Of a DNA stretch of 38,176 nucleotides, positions 24,018-32,516 are shown in pieces. Position numbers and translations under genes: made by a program. The stretch's first letter is position 1, and each line of letters opens with the position of its first letter. Below the pieces are notes generated by a model, which saw only the letters and a program-made list of their open reading frames with translations, was not told the DNA's origin and searched no databases. The DNA lies in NCBI GenBank assembly GCA_028874075.1, contig JAPPLU010000027.1, forward strand, positions 1-38,176, given 5' to 3'. Origin of the DNA: Chloroflexota bacterium (lineage in GTDB: Bacteria > Chloroflexota > Dehalococcoidia > Lucifugimonadales > UBA3495).

Positions 24018-24085
24018 CGTTCGCCCTGAGCCTGTCGAAGGGACGATACCAAATGGTTCGACAGGCTCACCACGAACCGATTTAC
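24018..24085. repeat. REP-like palindromic element
   Basis: TGAGCCTGTCGAA (24027-24039) pairs perfectly over 13 bp with TTCGACAGGCTCA (24057-24069), with a 17-nt loop. The left arm continues as CCTGAGCCTGTCGAAGGG, which recurs at 32382-32400; the right arm resembles 6608-6633. The element lies between two minus-strand genes. Confidence 0.75.
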
Positions 24086-24121
24086 GACCCGATTGGGCAA
24101 AGACTTTGACTTGGCGGACAT

Positions 24122-24835
24122 CTACAGGGAACTGCCCGCAACCTCGCCTGAACCGCCCCGGTGGTAACGCCCGCGGAAGTAGGTGTCTGCGCCGTCGTGG
24201 CCGCCGCGACCGAACCGGCCCCTGAAGAAGGAATTGGCTCCATCGTGGCCTCGGCCGAACCGCCCACGGAAGAAGGTGCCCGCGCCGTCGCCGCCGCGAC
24301 CGTGCCGGCCCCGCCACGACCGTTCCAGGCCGTCGGGCAGGTCGGGCCGGTCGTCGTACCAGCCCTGGATGCCGTCCGACTGGTCCTGGGTGATCCTCTC
24401 GTTGTCCACCAGGCGCTCCAGGAAGTTGGTTACGTTGTCGGAGCTGGCCAGGCCGATGGTGCGGAACCGGACCAGGTGGGCGTAGGGATAGTCGTCAAAC
24501 CAGTCCAGGATTTCCGTCCTGGTGGCGTCCTCCACCTCCAGGTCGTCCAGCTTTGCTTCCAGTTTCTCCTCCTGGCGGTCGGAAGTAACCTGGTTGAAGG
24601 CGGTCTGCACCTGGGCCTCGGTAATGTCTTCGTCCAGGTCCAGAGCGTCGTTGAGTTTTTCAGCGATACGGGAGGCCAGGCTGGTCCCGTCCCCGCTGCT
24701 GCCGCTGCCCCAGCCAACTCCGCCGTGGGCGTGGGCAGTGGTAAGGGTGGCCGCCACGGCAATGCCTCCGGCGATGCCCAGGACCGCCGCTCCCGCCACC
24801 AGCAAGATGAAAATTCTGTTCCTTGTAAACTTCAC
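24122..24835 (-). CDS. Exported repeat-tailed protein of unknown function
   Basis: The best start is GTG at 24833-24835 with GAGGAGG 7 nt upstream, giving 237 residues; a longer frame from a TTG at 24934 lacks a ribosome site. A signal or anchor (IFILLVAGAAVLGIAGGIAV) and a short His/Gly segment come first. About 110 acidic helical residues follow (ASRIAEKLNDALDLDEDI; EILDWFDDYPYAHLVRF; FLERLVDNERITQDQ). The C-terminal 50 residues are Arg/Gly-rich repeats of about 15-16 residues (GTFFRGRFGRGHDGA, NSFFRGRFGRGGHDGA, DTYFRGRYHRGG). An acidic middle with a strongly basic tail is unusual. I recognise no family. Confidence 0.65.
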   Translation of the reverse strand: MKFTRNRIFILLVAGAAVLGIAGGIAVAATLTTAHAHGGVGWGSGSSGDGTSLASRIAEKLNDALDLDEDITEAQVQTAFNQVTSDRQEEKLEAKLDDLEVEDATRTEILDWFDDYPYAHLVRFRTIGLASSDNVTNFLERLVDNERITQDQSDGIQGWYDDRPDLPDGLERSWRGRHGRGGDGAGTFFRGRFGRGHDGANSFFRGRFGRGGHDGADTYFRGRYHRGGSGEVAGSSL

Positions 24836-25203
24836 CGCAATGCCTCCTCGCTCCTGCTTTCCCTCGGGAACCTGCCAGGGCCGTAACCCTGGATTGCGAC
24901 TGTCGCTGGGAAGAATATAGGGGCTAAATTTCAAGAAACTATTAAGGATATTTTACACCCGTGAAAACGGGCGATTGCGCTGCGTTTGCACCGTTCTATA
25001 ACCCTTTTCCTTTACCAGCGCACTTCTAACAGCAGAGACGCAGGGCACGCGGAGATACACAGAGATTCTCTGCCACTCCGCGGTTGGAGGAATTCTCAAG
25101 AGCCGAATTCCCCGACTGTACAAAGAACCCGAATTCAGCAACGTCTCCTTTGGGTGTATACTGCACCTGTTCCTTTCCAATCTTTGCCTGCCCAAGGGCG
25201 CCT
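24836..25203. other. Divergent intergenic region
   Basis: This 368-bp gap separates the minus-strand repeat-tailed gene from the plus-strand MFS gene. It contains a copy of the CAGAG hairpin repeat (25031-25081) and a TATACT (25157-25162) that could be the -10 of the MFS gene. A small hairpin (CCAGGG..CCCTGG) near 24876-24892 lies in the leader of the minus gene. Open frames here translate the repeat and are not genes. Confidence 0.45.
25031..25081. repeat. Second copy of the CAGAG interspersed hairpin repeat
   Basis: GCGGAG (25049-25054) pairs with CTCCGC (25076-25081), and inside it CAGAG-ATT-CTCTG (25060-25072). The flank AGCAGAGACGCAGGG matches the GAGGCGCAGGG of the copy at 10136-10212. 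Confidence 0.6.
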
Positions 25204-26514
25204 ATGCTTCTCAAAGGACGACTTCACTATGCCTGGGTCATAGTGGCCCTCGCCGGGCTGATGGGTTTCATCACGTCGGCTATGCGGTTCGCCGCCGCTG
25301 CCCTGGTGCCGCACCTCACAGACCCGGCCGGGGGATTCGGCTGGAGCTACGGCGCGGTGACCCTTTCCTTCAGCCTCCAGTGGATTGTGCTGGGGCTGGT
25401 TAGTCCCTATATAGGGATTCTTGGCGACCGGTACGGAGTCCGCAAGCTCCTGCTGCTGGGGGCCCTGTTCTTCATAGCCAGCATGCTTTTGACCGGCATC
25501 ATGACCGACCTGTGGCAGTTGTACCTCTTCTTCGGCGTCTTCCTGGGCATCGCCACCTCCATTTTCACAGTGCTGCCGGTATCGGGTGTTTCGCTGTGGT
25601 TCAGAAAGCACCTGGGCATTGCCATGGGGATCGTGTGGTCGCTGCAGGGGTCAGGCGTGATAGTTCTTCTCCTCCTGATAGGCGCGGCTTTCAGCCAGCT
25701 TGGAATGCAGTGGATATTCTGGATTCCGGGATTGGCGGGCGGGGTGCTGCTGCTCCTGACGGTCAGGTTCTTTTACAACGGACCTGCCGTCATCGGATTG
25801 CGTCCCCTGGGCGCTGCTGCAGACGAACCGATCCAGAGGGCCAGCACGGGGCGGGGAGGAGACGAGGTCGCCAAGGTGCGGGCCAAGGTGTTCATCCAGC
25901 AGGCCAGGCGCACCTTCACCTTCTGGAACCTCATCGGCATCCACTACTGGGGGTGCATGGGCCACAACATCATCAACGTCTTGATTGTGGCCATCGCCGT
26001 GGACCGGGGCCTTTCGTTTGGCGTGGCGGCCGGGGTACTGATAGCGCAGCAGGCGGCCGGAATTGTCACCCGGGGCGTGGTGCCCTTCGTGGCGGAACGC
26101 TGGGGCAGCAGAAATGTCTGGATTCTGGGCATGGCCCTGCAAGTCTTCCCGCTGCTGCTCATATTCTTCTTCCACGAAGCCTGGGCCTTCTACCTGTTTG
26201 CCATCCTCTTTGGCATCGGCCAGGGCTGCGAAGTGCCCACATTCCCCATCGCCAACCGCCAGTACTACGGGAACGTCCCCCAGGGCAGTCTCTTCGGCTG
26301 GCAGAACCTGGGCAACGGCCTGGGCATGGGGATGGCCCCGGTGTGCGCGGGGGTACTTTGGGACCTGACCGGCACCTACCTGGCGCCGCTGATAATGTCC
26401 CTCGTCTTCAGCTCCATGGGCCTCCTGTCCTCCTGGCTGCTGCCCTCGCCCCGGGAGCGGCAGATTCCCGATTGGGAGACCCACCTGCCGGCTACACTAA
26501 AGGCTGCTGATTGA
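25204..26514 (+). CDS. MFS transporter
   Basis: From ATG 25204, with AAGGG upstream, the product has 436 residues and about 12 membrane helices. The MFS loop motif between helices 2 and 3 is ILGDRYGVRKLLLLG. Helix 5 carries GIVWSLQGSGV, and a central cytosolic loop lies at about 205-240 (ADEPIQRASTGRGGDEV). The second half repeats the motif weakly (VPFVAERWGSRNVW). The layout is close to the oxalate/formate or monocarboxylate antiporter-like group common in environmental Chloroflexota. The substrate is unknown, probably a small organic anion. The downstream NHL gene begins at or just after its stop codon. Confidence 0.87.
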   Translation: MLLKGRLHYAWVIVALAGLMGFITSAMRFAAAALVPHLTDPAGGFGWSYGAVTLSFSLQWIVLGLVSPYIGILGDRYGVRKLLLLGALFFIASMLLTGIMTDLWQLYLFFGVFLGIATSIFTVLPVSGVSLWFRKHLGIAMGIVWSLQGSGVIVLLLLIGAAFSQLGMQWIFWIPGLAGGVLLLLTVRFFYNGPAVIGLRPLGAAADEPIQRASTGRGGDEVAKVRAKVFIQQARRTFTFWNLIGIHYWGCMGHNIINVLIVAIAVDRGLSFGVAAGVLIAQQAAGIVTRGVVPFVAERWGSRNVWILGMALQVFPLLLIFFFHEAWAFYLFAILFGIGQGCEVPTFPIANRQYYGNVPQGSLFGWQNLGNGLGMGMAPVCAGVLWDLTGTYLAPLIMSLVFSSMGLLSSWLLPSPRERQIPDWETHLPATLKAAD

Positions 26515-26570
26515 CGGCAGAGGAGCAAGATTTCGCCGACAAGACTTCCGTGCAGACGATAGGGGAAGCA

Positions 26571-27404
26571 ATGCCACCGATAATAGGCGCGGGTGACTAC
26601 AGGTACGAATACCAGCCGGACTGGGTAAAGCTTCCCCGCGGTATGTCCTTGCAGGGCCCCAGCGGCGTGGCCGTAGATTCCATGGACCGGGTGTACGTGT
26701 TCCAGCGCCAGGGGCCGCCGGTGCTGGTCTTTGACCGCGACGGGCACTTCCTTACCGCCTGGGAGCGCCGGGATGGCGTTCCCCTGGAGGCCCACCACAT
26801 CCACGTCGGCCCGGACGATACCGTCTATCTCACCGACCGCGACGCCCACCAGGTCCTGCTCTACGACACCGCCGGCAATCTGCAAGGCACCCTTGGTAGC
26901 CGGCACCAGGCCGCAATGCAGGCGCCCTTCAACCACCCGGCGGACATTTGCGTGGCCCCGTCCGGGGAACTGTACGTCGCTGACGGCTACGGAAATTCCA
27001 GTGTTCACCGGTTCACGGCCAACGGAGACTATGTTGGCAGTTTCGGCAGCCCCGGCAGCGGCCCCGGCCAGTTCCGGGTGCCCCACAGCGTTCGGGTGTC
27101 GGGGGACGGTCGGGTCTATGTGGCCGACCGGGAGAACAACCGGGTGCAGGTGTTTACGGCGGAAGGTGAGTTCCAGGCGGAATGGACCGACTTCAAGTGC
27201 CCTATGGGCGTCCACATCGACGCCAACCAGGTGGTGTATGTAACGGACCAGATTCCCCGCATCAGCATATTGACCCTTGACGGCGAACTGCTGGCCCGGG
27301 GCCGGACCTTCGAGAATGCCCATCAGGTCTACACCGATTCCCAGGGCAGCATCTATGGGATAGACACCGCCAACCAGCGGGTGCAGAAACTGGCGAAGTT
27401 GTGA
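26571..27404 (+). CDS. NHL-repeat beta-propeller protein
   Basis: The ATG at 26571 follows AGGGG and gives 277 residues. A TTG at 26511 that overlaps the MFS stop as TTGA could start a coupled, 20-residue longer form. Blades include SGVAVDSMDRVYVFQRQG, DTVYLTDRDAHQVLLYD, GELYVADGYGNSSVHRF, GRVYVADRENNRVQVF and QVVYVTDQIPRISIL. The order resembles bacterial peptidylglycine lyase-like or NHL lactonase-like propellers, which are often paired with transporters. No signal peptide is seen, so it is probably cytosolic and may act on the substrate imported by the MFS protein. Confidence 0.85.
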   Translation: MPPIIGAGDYRYEYQPDWVKLPRGMSLQGPSGVAVDSMDRVYVFQRQGPPVLVFDRDGHFLTAWERRDGVPLEAHHIHVGPDDTVYLTDRDAHQVLLYDTAGNLQGTLGSRHQAAMQAPFNHPADICVAPSGELYVADGYGNSSVHRFTANGDYVGSFGSPGSGPGQFRVPHSVRVSGDGRVYVADRENNRVQVFTAEGEFQAEWTDFKCPMGVHIDANQVVYVTDQIPRISILTLDGELLARGRTFENAHQVYTDSQGSIYGIDTANQRVQKLAKL

Positions 27405-27561
27405 CCGTATTCCACCGCAGCTCCTGGGATATCCCCTGGTTGATCAAATGACGTTGGCGGTTGTGCTGACCGAAGCCCGGACTTGACCGCAACCCGATTC
27501 CAATTGCCTGGATGCAGCGAGCGGGATTAGTGGACCACCTGAAGATAACCCGGAGGGCATG

Positions 27562-28404
27562 ATGATAGTAGTTACCGGAGCGGCGGGCCGGCTGGGACGC
27601 CGGGTGGTGCAGTTGCTGGTTGACCAGGGCAGGGAAGTCCTGGCGACGGACCGGTTGGCCGCAGAAGATATGCCGACGGAGTTCGTACGCTGCGATCTGG
27701 GTAACGCCACGGCGGCGGCAGACCTCCTCCAGGGGGCGGAAGCAGTCGTGCACATGGGAGCTATCCCCGGCCCGTTGCGGGAAGAGCCCAGGGTCATCTT
27801 TGAGAATAACCTGGCCAGCACCTTTAACGTCATGATGTCTGCGGCGGAACTGGGCCTGCGGCGGGTGGTATTTTCCTCCAGCGCTTTCGGCATGGGGTGG
27901 GCCCACGATGGGAACGCCTTCGTACCCCTCTACCTGCCCCTGGACGAGGAACACCCCATGATGCCCTTCGAACCCTACGGTCTGTCCAAGCAGGTGGGAG
28001 AGGACATCGGCCGGATGATCGCCCGCAACTCGGACACCACGGTGGTCAGTCTGCGGTTTACCAACGTGGCGCTGCCGGAGGTACAGGCGGAGTTCCCCTG
28101 GCCCGCTCCCACGCCGGAGAATCCCCTGACCCTGGTGATGTGGGCCTACGCCGACGCCAGGGACGTGGCGGAGGCCCACGTGCTGGCGCTTGACGCAGAG
28201 ATAGAGGAATACGAGGCCTTTATGCTGGCCCAGCCCTCCTCCCGGTTCGACGAGCCCACGATTGACCTGGTCAAGAGGAACTTTGGCGACGTGGTGGAGA
28301 TACGGGAAGGGCTGGTCGGCACAGCCAGCGTTATCAGCACTGAAAAGGCACGGAGGCTGCTGGCCTGGCAACCCCGCCACGACTGGAGGCAGGGCGCGGT
28401 GTGA
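27562..28404 (+). CDS. NAD-dependent epimerase/dehydratase (extended SDR)
   Basis: Two ATG codons stand in tandem at 27559 and 27562; GGAGG at 27552-27556 is better spaced for the second, giving 280 residues. The Rossmann glycine motif is TGAAGRLG, then DRLAAEDMP after strand 2 and VHMGAIPGP. The active site shows SSSAFGMG and YGLSK (YxxxK), followed by SLRFTNV. It fits extended short-chain dehydrogenases such as uronate dehydrogenase or sugar epimerases. The substrate is unknown. It is 157 nt downstream of the NHL gene. Confidence 0.88.
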   Translation: MIVVTGAAGRLGRRVVQLLVDQGREVLATDRLAAEDMPTEFVRCDLGNATAAADLLQGAEAVVHMGAIPGPLREEPRVIFENNLASTFNVMMSAAELGLRRVVFSSSAFGMGWAHDGNAFVPLYLPLDEEHPMMPFEPYGLSKQVGEDIGRMIARNSDTTVVSLRFTNVALPEVQAEFPWPAPTPENPLTLVMWAYADARDVAEAHVLALDAEIEEYEAFMLAQPSSRFDEPTIDLVKRNFGDVVEIREGLVGTASVISTEKARRLLAWQPRHDWRQGAV

Positions 28405-28543
28405 GGTGACCACGCGGGCGCCCGCGGCGGTTCCGTTGCTCCTGTGGCCGTTCCCGGTTGTTTGCAGTAAGTCGCTATCCTTGTCTGTTTTCCATTGCCC
28501 GCGTTACCCATAACAGCAGCGCCTGATTGGGCCGGATCGTCTC

Positions 28544-28640
28544 CCCTACGTCGCAATAACCGGAATGTCCAAATCCCGCAACCCTTAGCCACATTTCCCG
28601 CCTGCTCAAGAACTATGGCTTTAAGAAGTTGTCTAACCCC
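28544..28640 (-). pseudogene. Decayed 3' end of a second BNR/sortilin-like gene
   Basis: On the minus strand this piece ends RDLDIPVIAT-stop, identical to the last ten residues of the intact gene at 29050. A 29-bp perfect match (28544-28572 with 29048-29076) continues with only silent changes (AGG/CGG, GAC/GAT). After one frameshift the upstream reading LLKAIVLEQAGNVAKG aligns loosely with ALQAVVDEDVAQFANL of the intact protein. It starts right after the aspartyl-protease-like gene. The rest of the gap 28405-28641 shows nothing else. Confidence 0.65.
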
Positions 28641-28641
28641 T

Positions 28642-28998
28642 CTAATATCGCTTGATGGTTACCGTTGTCAGTTCGTTGTTAAGCGGATCCACTCCCAGCG
28701 CGGCGTCTTCCAGGGTGACCACGCCCAAGAGGCTGGGCTCTCCCTCTTCGGCGAAAATAACGGGCGTGGCAATCTGTTTGCCGGCTACCCTGATTTGGGT
28801 CCACCCTACTTCCACTGGCTGTTCGGTACCGTCGGCCAGCCGCGACCGCTCAGTCCGGTTAACCGGCACTCCCAGCGATTCCAGCATTGCCCGGGGCAAT
28901 GCCGTATATGTAGATCCGGTATCCACTTCCAGTTCAATCTCCCTGAAATTCCGCCCCTGGGGGTCCCCCACTTCAATCGTTGTGGTTACGGTTACCAT
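28642..28998 (-). CDS. Retropepsin-like aspartyl protease fold protein
   Basis: Three ATG codons are possible (29007, 29004, 28998); AAAGG is best spaced for the last, giving 118 residues. The motif EVDTGSTYTALP has the DTGS active-site aspartate (Asp26) of clan AA proteases. A hydrophobic ILG-like block (PSLLGVVTLEDA) follows in the usual place. The length fits a single-domain enzyme that would act as a dimer. The substrate is unknown. It lies 43 nt after the BNR gene on the same strand and is flanked by the gene remnant on its other side. Confidence 0.8.
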   Translation of the reverse strand: MVTVTTTIEVGDPQGRNFREIELEVDTGSTYTALPRAMLESLGVPVNRTERSRLADGTEQPVEVGWTQIRVAGKQIATPVIFAEEGEPSLLGVVTLEDAALGVDPLNNELTTVTIKRY

Positions 28999-29049
28999 TT
29001 TCATCATCCTTTGCCTGTGTAAAACAACTTAGACAATAGCTTCAGCTCC

Positions 29050-32000
29050 CTACGTCGCAATAACCGGAATGTCCAAGTCCCTTACCAGGTTGGCGAACTG
29101 GGCCACGTCCTCATCCACAACTGCTTGCAGGGCGGTTAGCTGTACGTCGATTTCGCCGGACAGGTACTCGAAAACCTGGCGAGCCTGCTGCGGGGGCGCG
29201 AAGTCGGCGGTGGCCACCACGGCGGTCAGTTCGGCCAGCTTGCGGTTCAAACGCGTGGGCATATCCAGCCGGTCGCGGGCGCCCCGGTATGCCGATTGAA
29301 TTAGTTCGTCCTCGATCACCTTGAGTTTTTCCTTCACCGCCTCCGCCGCATCGGCCACCGTCTCCTCCGACGGGTGGCCCTGCGCCCGGCTCACCCACTG
29401 GTCCACCTGCTGGCGCACCCGGCGTAGCTGGTTGATGCCGTCATGGGTCTCGGAAACCTTATCCCGAATCTCCACCAGGAACCGGAACTGGGCGTCCAGG
29501 TCTTCCTGGCTGGCCGAGACACGGGGGTCCTTGAGGATGCTGAAGGGTTGGGTTTGCGTCTCGTCGCCCACCTGCACCCTTACCTGGTATTCCCCTGGGG
29601 GGGCCAGGGGGCCAACCAGCGAATCTTCTGTCGTCTTGTCCTCGGGTACCTTGGTCGCCGCGGGGTGGCGCATATTCCAGACGAAGCGGTTCATCCCCCC
29701 ATCGGCCGGCGCCCTTGGTTCCGGATTTTCGTCCGCTGCATCCGGCGAGTTGCTGGAGAAACTCCTTATTTCCCCACCGTCTCCGTCCAGTATTGTGATG
29801 GTTATTTCCTCAGACGCCTCCTTCAGGTAGTAGTGTATTATCACTCCATCCGGCGGGTTCTCCCCGGCGTCCCACACCTTGCGCACAACCTCGCCGTGCT
29901 GGCCCAGGGACTCGCTGTAAGTAACGTCCGCGCCCAGGCCGGCGCGGTAGCTCTTGCCGGTGGCGGGCTTGCGGTCGCGGAAGGGCGACCGGACGCGGTA
30001 GGTGTCCCGAGGTTGCAGCAGGCGGCAGCTACTGCCGCTTAGAGACGAGTCAAGCTGGCGAAGCTGGGTCAGGTCGTCCAGTATCCAGAAGGCCCGGCCG
30101 TGGGTGGCGGCTACCAGGTTGTCCTCCTTGACCTGAAGGTCGTACACGGGGACTACGGGCAGATTGGCCCGCAGCGTCTGCCAGGAGTCGCCCTGGTCGA
30201 AGGACACGTAAGCCCCGGTCTCGGTGCCGCAGTACAGCAGGCCGGGACGAACGGGATCTTCTCGCACTACCCGTGTATAGTCGTCCTCTGGCAGGCCGTT
30301 GGTAATCAGTGTCCAGTTCTGCCCGTAATCGGTAGTCCTGTATAGCAGGGGACGCGTGTCATCCAGCTTGTAACGGGTGGCCGCAATGTAGGCCGTGGCC
30401 GGGTCGTGGGGCGAGACTTCAATCATGCAGATAAGCGACCACTCCGGCAGGTCCGGCGGCGTTACCGCCTCCCACGTCGCCCCGCCGTTGCGAGACAGGT
30501 GCACCAGCCCGTCGTCGGAACCGGTCCAGAATACCCCCTGCTGGTGGGGCGACTCCACGAAAGCGAAGATGGTGGCGTAGATTTCGGCCCCGGACGTGTC
30601 CTTGGTAATGGGGCCGCCGGACGGTTCCAGCGTGGAAGGGTCGTGGCGGGTCAGGTCCGGACTGATAGCCTCCCAACTGCTCCCCAGGTCGGTGGAGCGG
30701 AACACCAGGTTGCCGGCCACGTAAAGAGTATTGTTGTCGTGGGGCGAGAACATAATGGGATAAGTCCACTGGAACCGGTACTTCATATCCTTCGCGCCCC
30801 AGCCCGAGTACAGTTCCGGCCATACGGTGATAATCCGCACCTGCCCGGTGGCGTGATCGTAGTGGAGCATATTTCCACCGCCCCCGGCGGAGCTGCCGAT
30901 AGCCCCGGAAATTACGGTGTCCGGGTCGTCGGGGTGCAGGGCGATGTGACCGCTCTCCGAGTTGCCCACCACGTAGCAGTCGCCCCAGGGGATTGCCCCC
31001 TTGTGGGTGCGCGACGGCACGCTGATGGCAGTGTTGTCCTGCTGGGTGCCGTACACCCGGTGGGGGAAGCGGTTGTCGGTGGTCAGGTGGTAGAACTGGC
31101 CGGTAAGCTGGTTGTAGATGGTGGACCAGCTTTCCCCGCCGTTGAAGCTGACGCAGGCCCCTCCGTCGTTGCCCTCAATCATCCGCAGGGGATTGTTGGG
31201 GTCAAACCACAGGTCGTGGTCGTCGCCGTGGGGCGTGGTAACCCGGTTGAAGTTGCGCCCGCCGTCCACCGACTTCCAGCACTGGTAATTGAGAATCCAC
31301 ACCGTGTCCGCATCCTGCGGATCAGCAAAGACGTGCTGGTAGTACCAGGGCCGCCCCTGCAGGTCCCGGTTGTCGCTCACCAGTTCCCAGGTATTGCCGC
31401 CGTCGTCAGTGCGATACAGGCCGCAGTCCTCCGCCTCGATGGTGGCCCACACCCTCCCGGACTTGGCGGGAGACACGGCCACGCCGATGCGGCCCTTGAG
31501 TCCGTCGGGCAGGCCGGGGTTGTCGGTAATCTCGGTCCAGGTGTCGCCGCCGTCCACCGACTTGAAGATGCCGCTTTCTTCCCCGCCGCTGATCAGGCTC
31601 CAGGGCGTCCGGCGGGTCTCCCAGATGGCGGCGTACAGGATGCGGGGATTGTTGGGGTCCAGGGACAGGTCCGCCGCGCCGGCATTCTCGCTGCGGAACA
31701 GCACCCGCTCCCAGTTCTTGCCCCTGTCCGTTGAGCGGAACACGCCCCGCTCCTCGTTGGGGCCGTAGGCGTGGCCCAGGGCCGCCACGTACACCACGTC
31801 CGGGTCGGCGGGATGGACCCGCACCCGGGAGATGTGGCGGGTGTCGGACAGGCCCATGTTGGTCCAGGTCTGGCCGCCGTCGGTGGACTTGTACACCCCG
31901 TCCCCGTAGGTAACGTCGCCGCGGATGCAGGACTCGCCCATACCGGCGTAGATGACGTTGGGGTCGGACGGAGCGACGGCAATGGCACCCACCGACGCGG

Positions 32001-32229
32001 TGTTGAAGTAGCCGTCGGAAACGTTGTCCCAGTAGGTGCCGCCGTCGGTGGTCTTCCACACCCCGCCGGCGCAGGCGCCGAAGTAGAAGACCATGGGATT
32101 TACCGGGTCGCCGGCCACGGCCACCACCCGGCCGCCCCGGGGCGGGCCAATGCACCGCCACCGCACCGCGCCCAGCAGTTCCGGGGGCATGGATGGAGCG
32201 TGGGCTTGCTGCGATTCAGTAGTGGTCAT
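29050..32229 (-). CDS. BNR/sortilin-like (Vps10-type) beta-propeller protein, 1059 residues
   Basis: The ATG at 32227-32229 follows GGAAGGTG. About ten Asp-box motifs (SxDxGxxW) are spread over residues 60-700, for example KTTDGGTYW, KSTDGGQTW, RSTDRGKNW, KSVDGGDTW, RSTDLGSSW and RTTDYGQNW. These are the marks of a two-propeller Vps10/GH74-like architecture. After about residue 730 comes a beta-sandwich region (YYLKEASEEITITILDGDGG) and a C-terminal helical part ending RDLDIPVIAT. No signal peptide is seen, whereas many relatives are exported. It may be a glycoside-active or protein-binding propeller; catalytic residues are not identifiable by eye. Confidence 0.87.
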   Translation of the reverse strand: MTTTESQQAHAPSMPPELLGAVRWRCIGPPRGGRVVAVAGDPVNPMVFYFGACAGGVWKTTDGGTYWDNVSDGYFNTASVGAIAVAPSDPNVIYAGMGESCIRGDVTYGDGVYKSTDGGQTWTNMGLSDTRHISRVRVHPADPDVVYVAALGHAYGPNEERGVFRSTDRGKNWERVLFRSENAGAADLSLDPNNPRILYAAIWETRRTPWSLISGGEESGIFKSVDGGDTWTEITDNPGLPDGLKGRIGVAVSPAKSGRVWATIEAEDCGLYRTDDGGNTWELVSDNRDLQGRPWYYQHVFADPQDADTVWILNYQCWKSVDGGRNFNRVTTPHGDDHDLWFDPNNPLRMIEGNDGGACVSFNGGESWSTIYNQLTGQFYHLTTDNRFPHRVYGTQQDNTAISVPSRTHKGAIPWGDCYVVGNSESGHIALHPDDPDTVISGAIGSSAGGGGNMLHYDHATGQVRIITVWPELYSGWGAKDMKYRFQWTYPIMFSPHDNNTLYVAGNLVFRSTDLGSSWEAISPDLTRHDPSTLEPSGGPITKDTSGAEIYATIFAFVESPHQQGVFWTGSDDGLVHLSRNGGATWEAVTPPDLPEWSLICMIEVSPHDPATAYIAATRYKLDDTRPLLYRTTDYGQNWTLITNGLPEDDYTRVVREDPVRPGLLYCGTETGAYVSFDQGDSWQTLRANLPVVPVYDLQVKEDNLVAATHGRAFWILDDLTQLRQLDSSLSGSSCRLLQPRDTYRVRSPFRDRKPATGKSYRAGLGADVTYSESLGQHGEVVRKVWDAGENPPDGVIIHYYLKEASEEITITILDGDGGEIRSFSSNSPDAADENPEPRAPADGGMNRFVWNMRHPAATKVPEDKTTEDSLVGPLAPPGEYQVRVQVGDETQTQPFSILKDPRVSASQEDLDAQFRFLVEIRDKVSETHDGINQLRRVRQQVDQWVSRAQGHPSEETVADAAEAVKEKLKVIEDELIQSAYRGARDRLDMPTRLNRKLAELTAVVATADFAPPQQARQVFEYLSGEIDVQLTALQAVVDEDVAQFANLVRDLDIPVIAT

Positions 32230-32381
32230 GGCAACACCTTCCCGTTTAAGGTTATCGGCAGGCTATGGAATTAGCTCAAAAATCCTTCCCCATTTGACGG
32301 GGGAAAGTCAGGTTGGCAGGGCAATCTCAATCTCAATTTACGATACAGGCCGCAAATCTTCGCGACTTGAATGTCATGTCG

Positions 32382-32481
32382 CCCTGAGCCTGTCGAAGGG
32401 CCTAAAATCCTGCCTCTCCGCCAGGTTGCGGGGCCAAGAGTCGCCTTGTGGGGCGGTGTTCAGATTCTTCGCCAGGCTCAG
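32382..32481. repeat. REP-like palindromic element, third copy
   Basis: CCCTGAGCCTGTCGAAGGG (32382-32400) matches the element at 24024-24041. CTGAGCCTG here (32384-32392) pairs with CAGGCTCAG (32473-32481) about 80 nt on. It lies in the 287-bp gap between the BNR and flavoprotein genes, where I see no coding sequence. Confidence 0.65.
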
Positions 32482-32516
32482 AATGATATTTCGTCAAGAT
32501 GAGATTGCCCAACCCC

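Noticed and set aside
25030..25195. Small protein encoded on the minus strand before the MFS gene
   Set aside because: It translates the interspersed CAGAG repeat, a common source of false genes.
28146..28592. 148-residue minus-strand frame
   Set aside because: It lies over the epimerase 3' end and the decayed BNR remnant; composition is not protein-like.
28544..29076. Integrase attachment-site duplication
   Set aside because: The two copies differ by silent codon changes just outside the match and no integrase is present, which favours a paralogue remnant.
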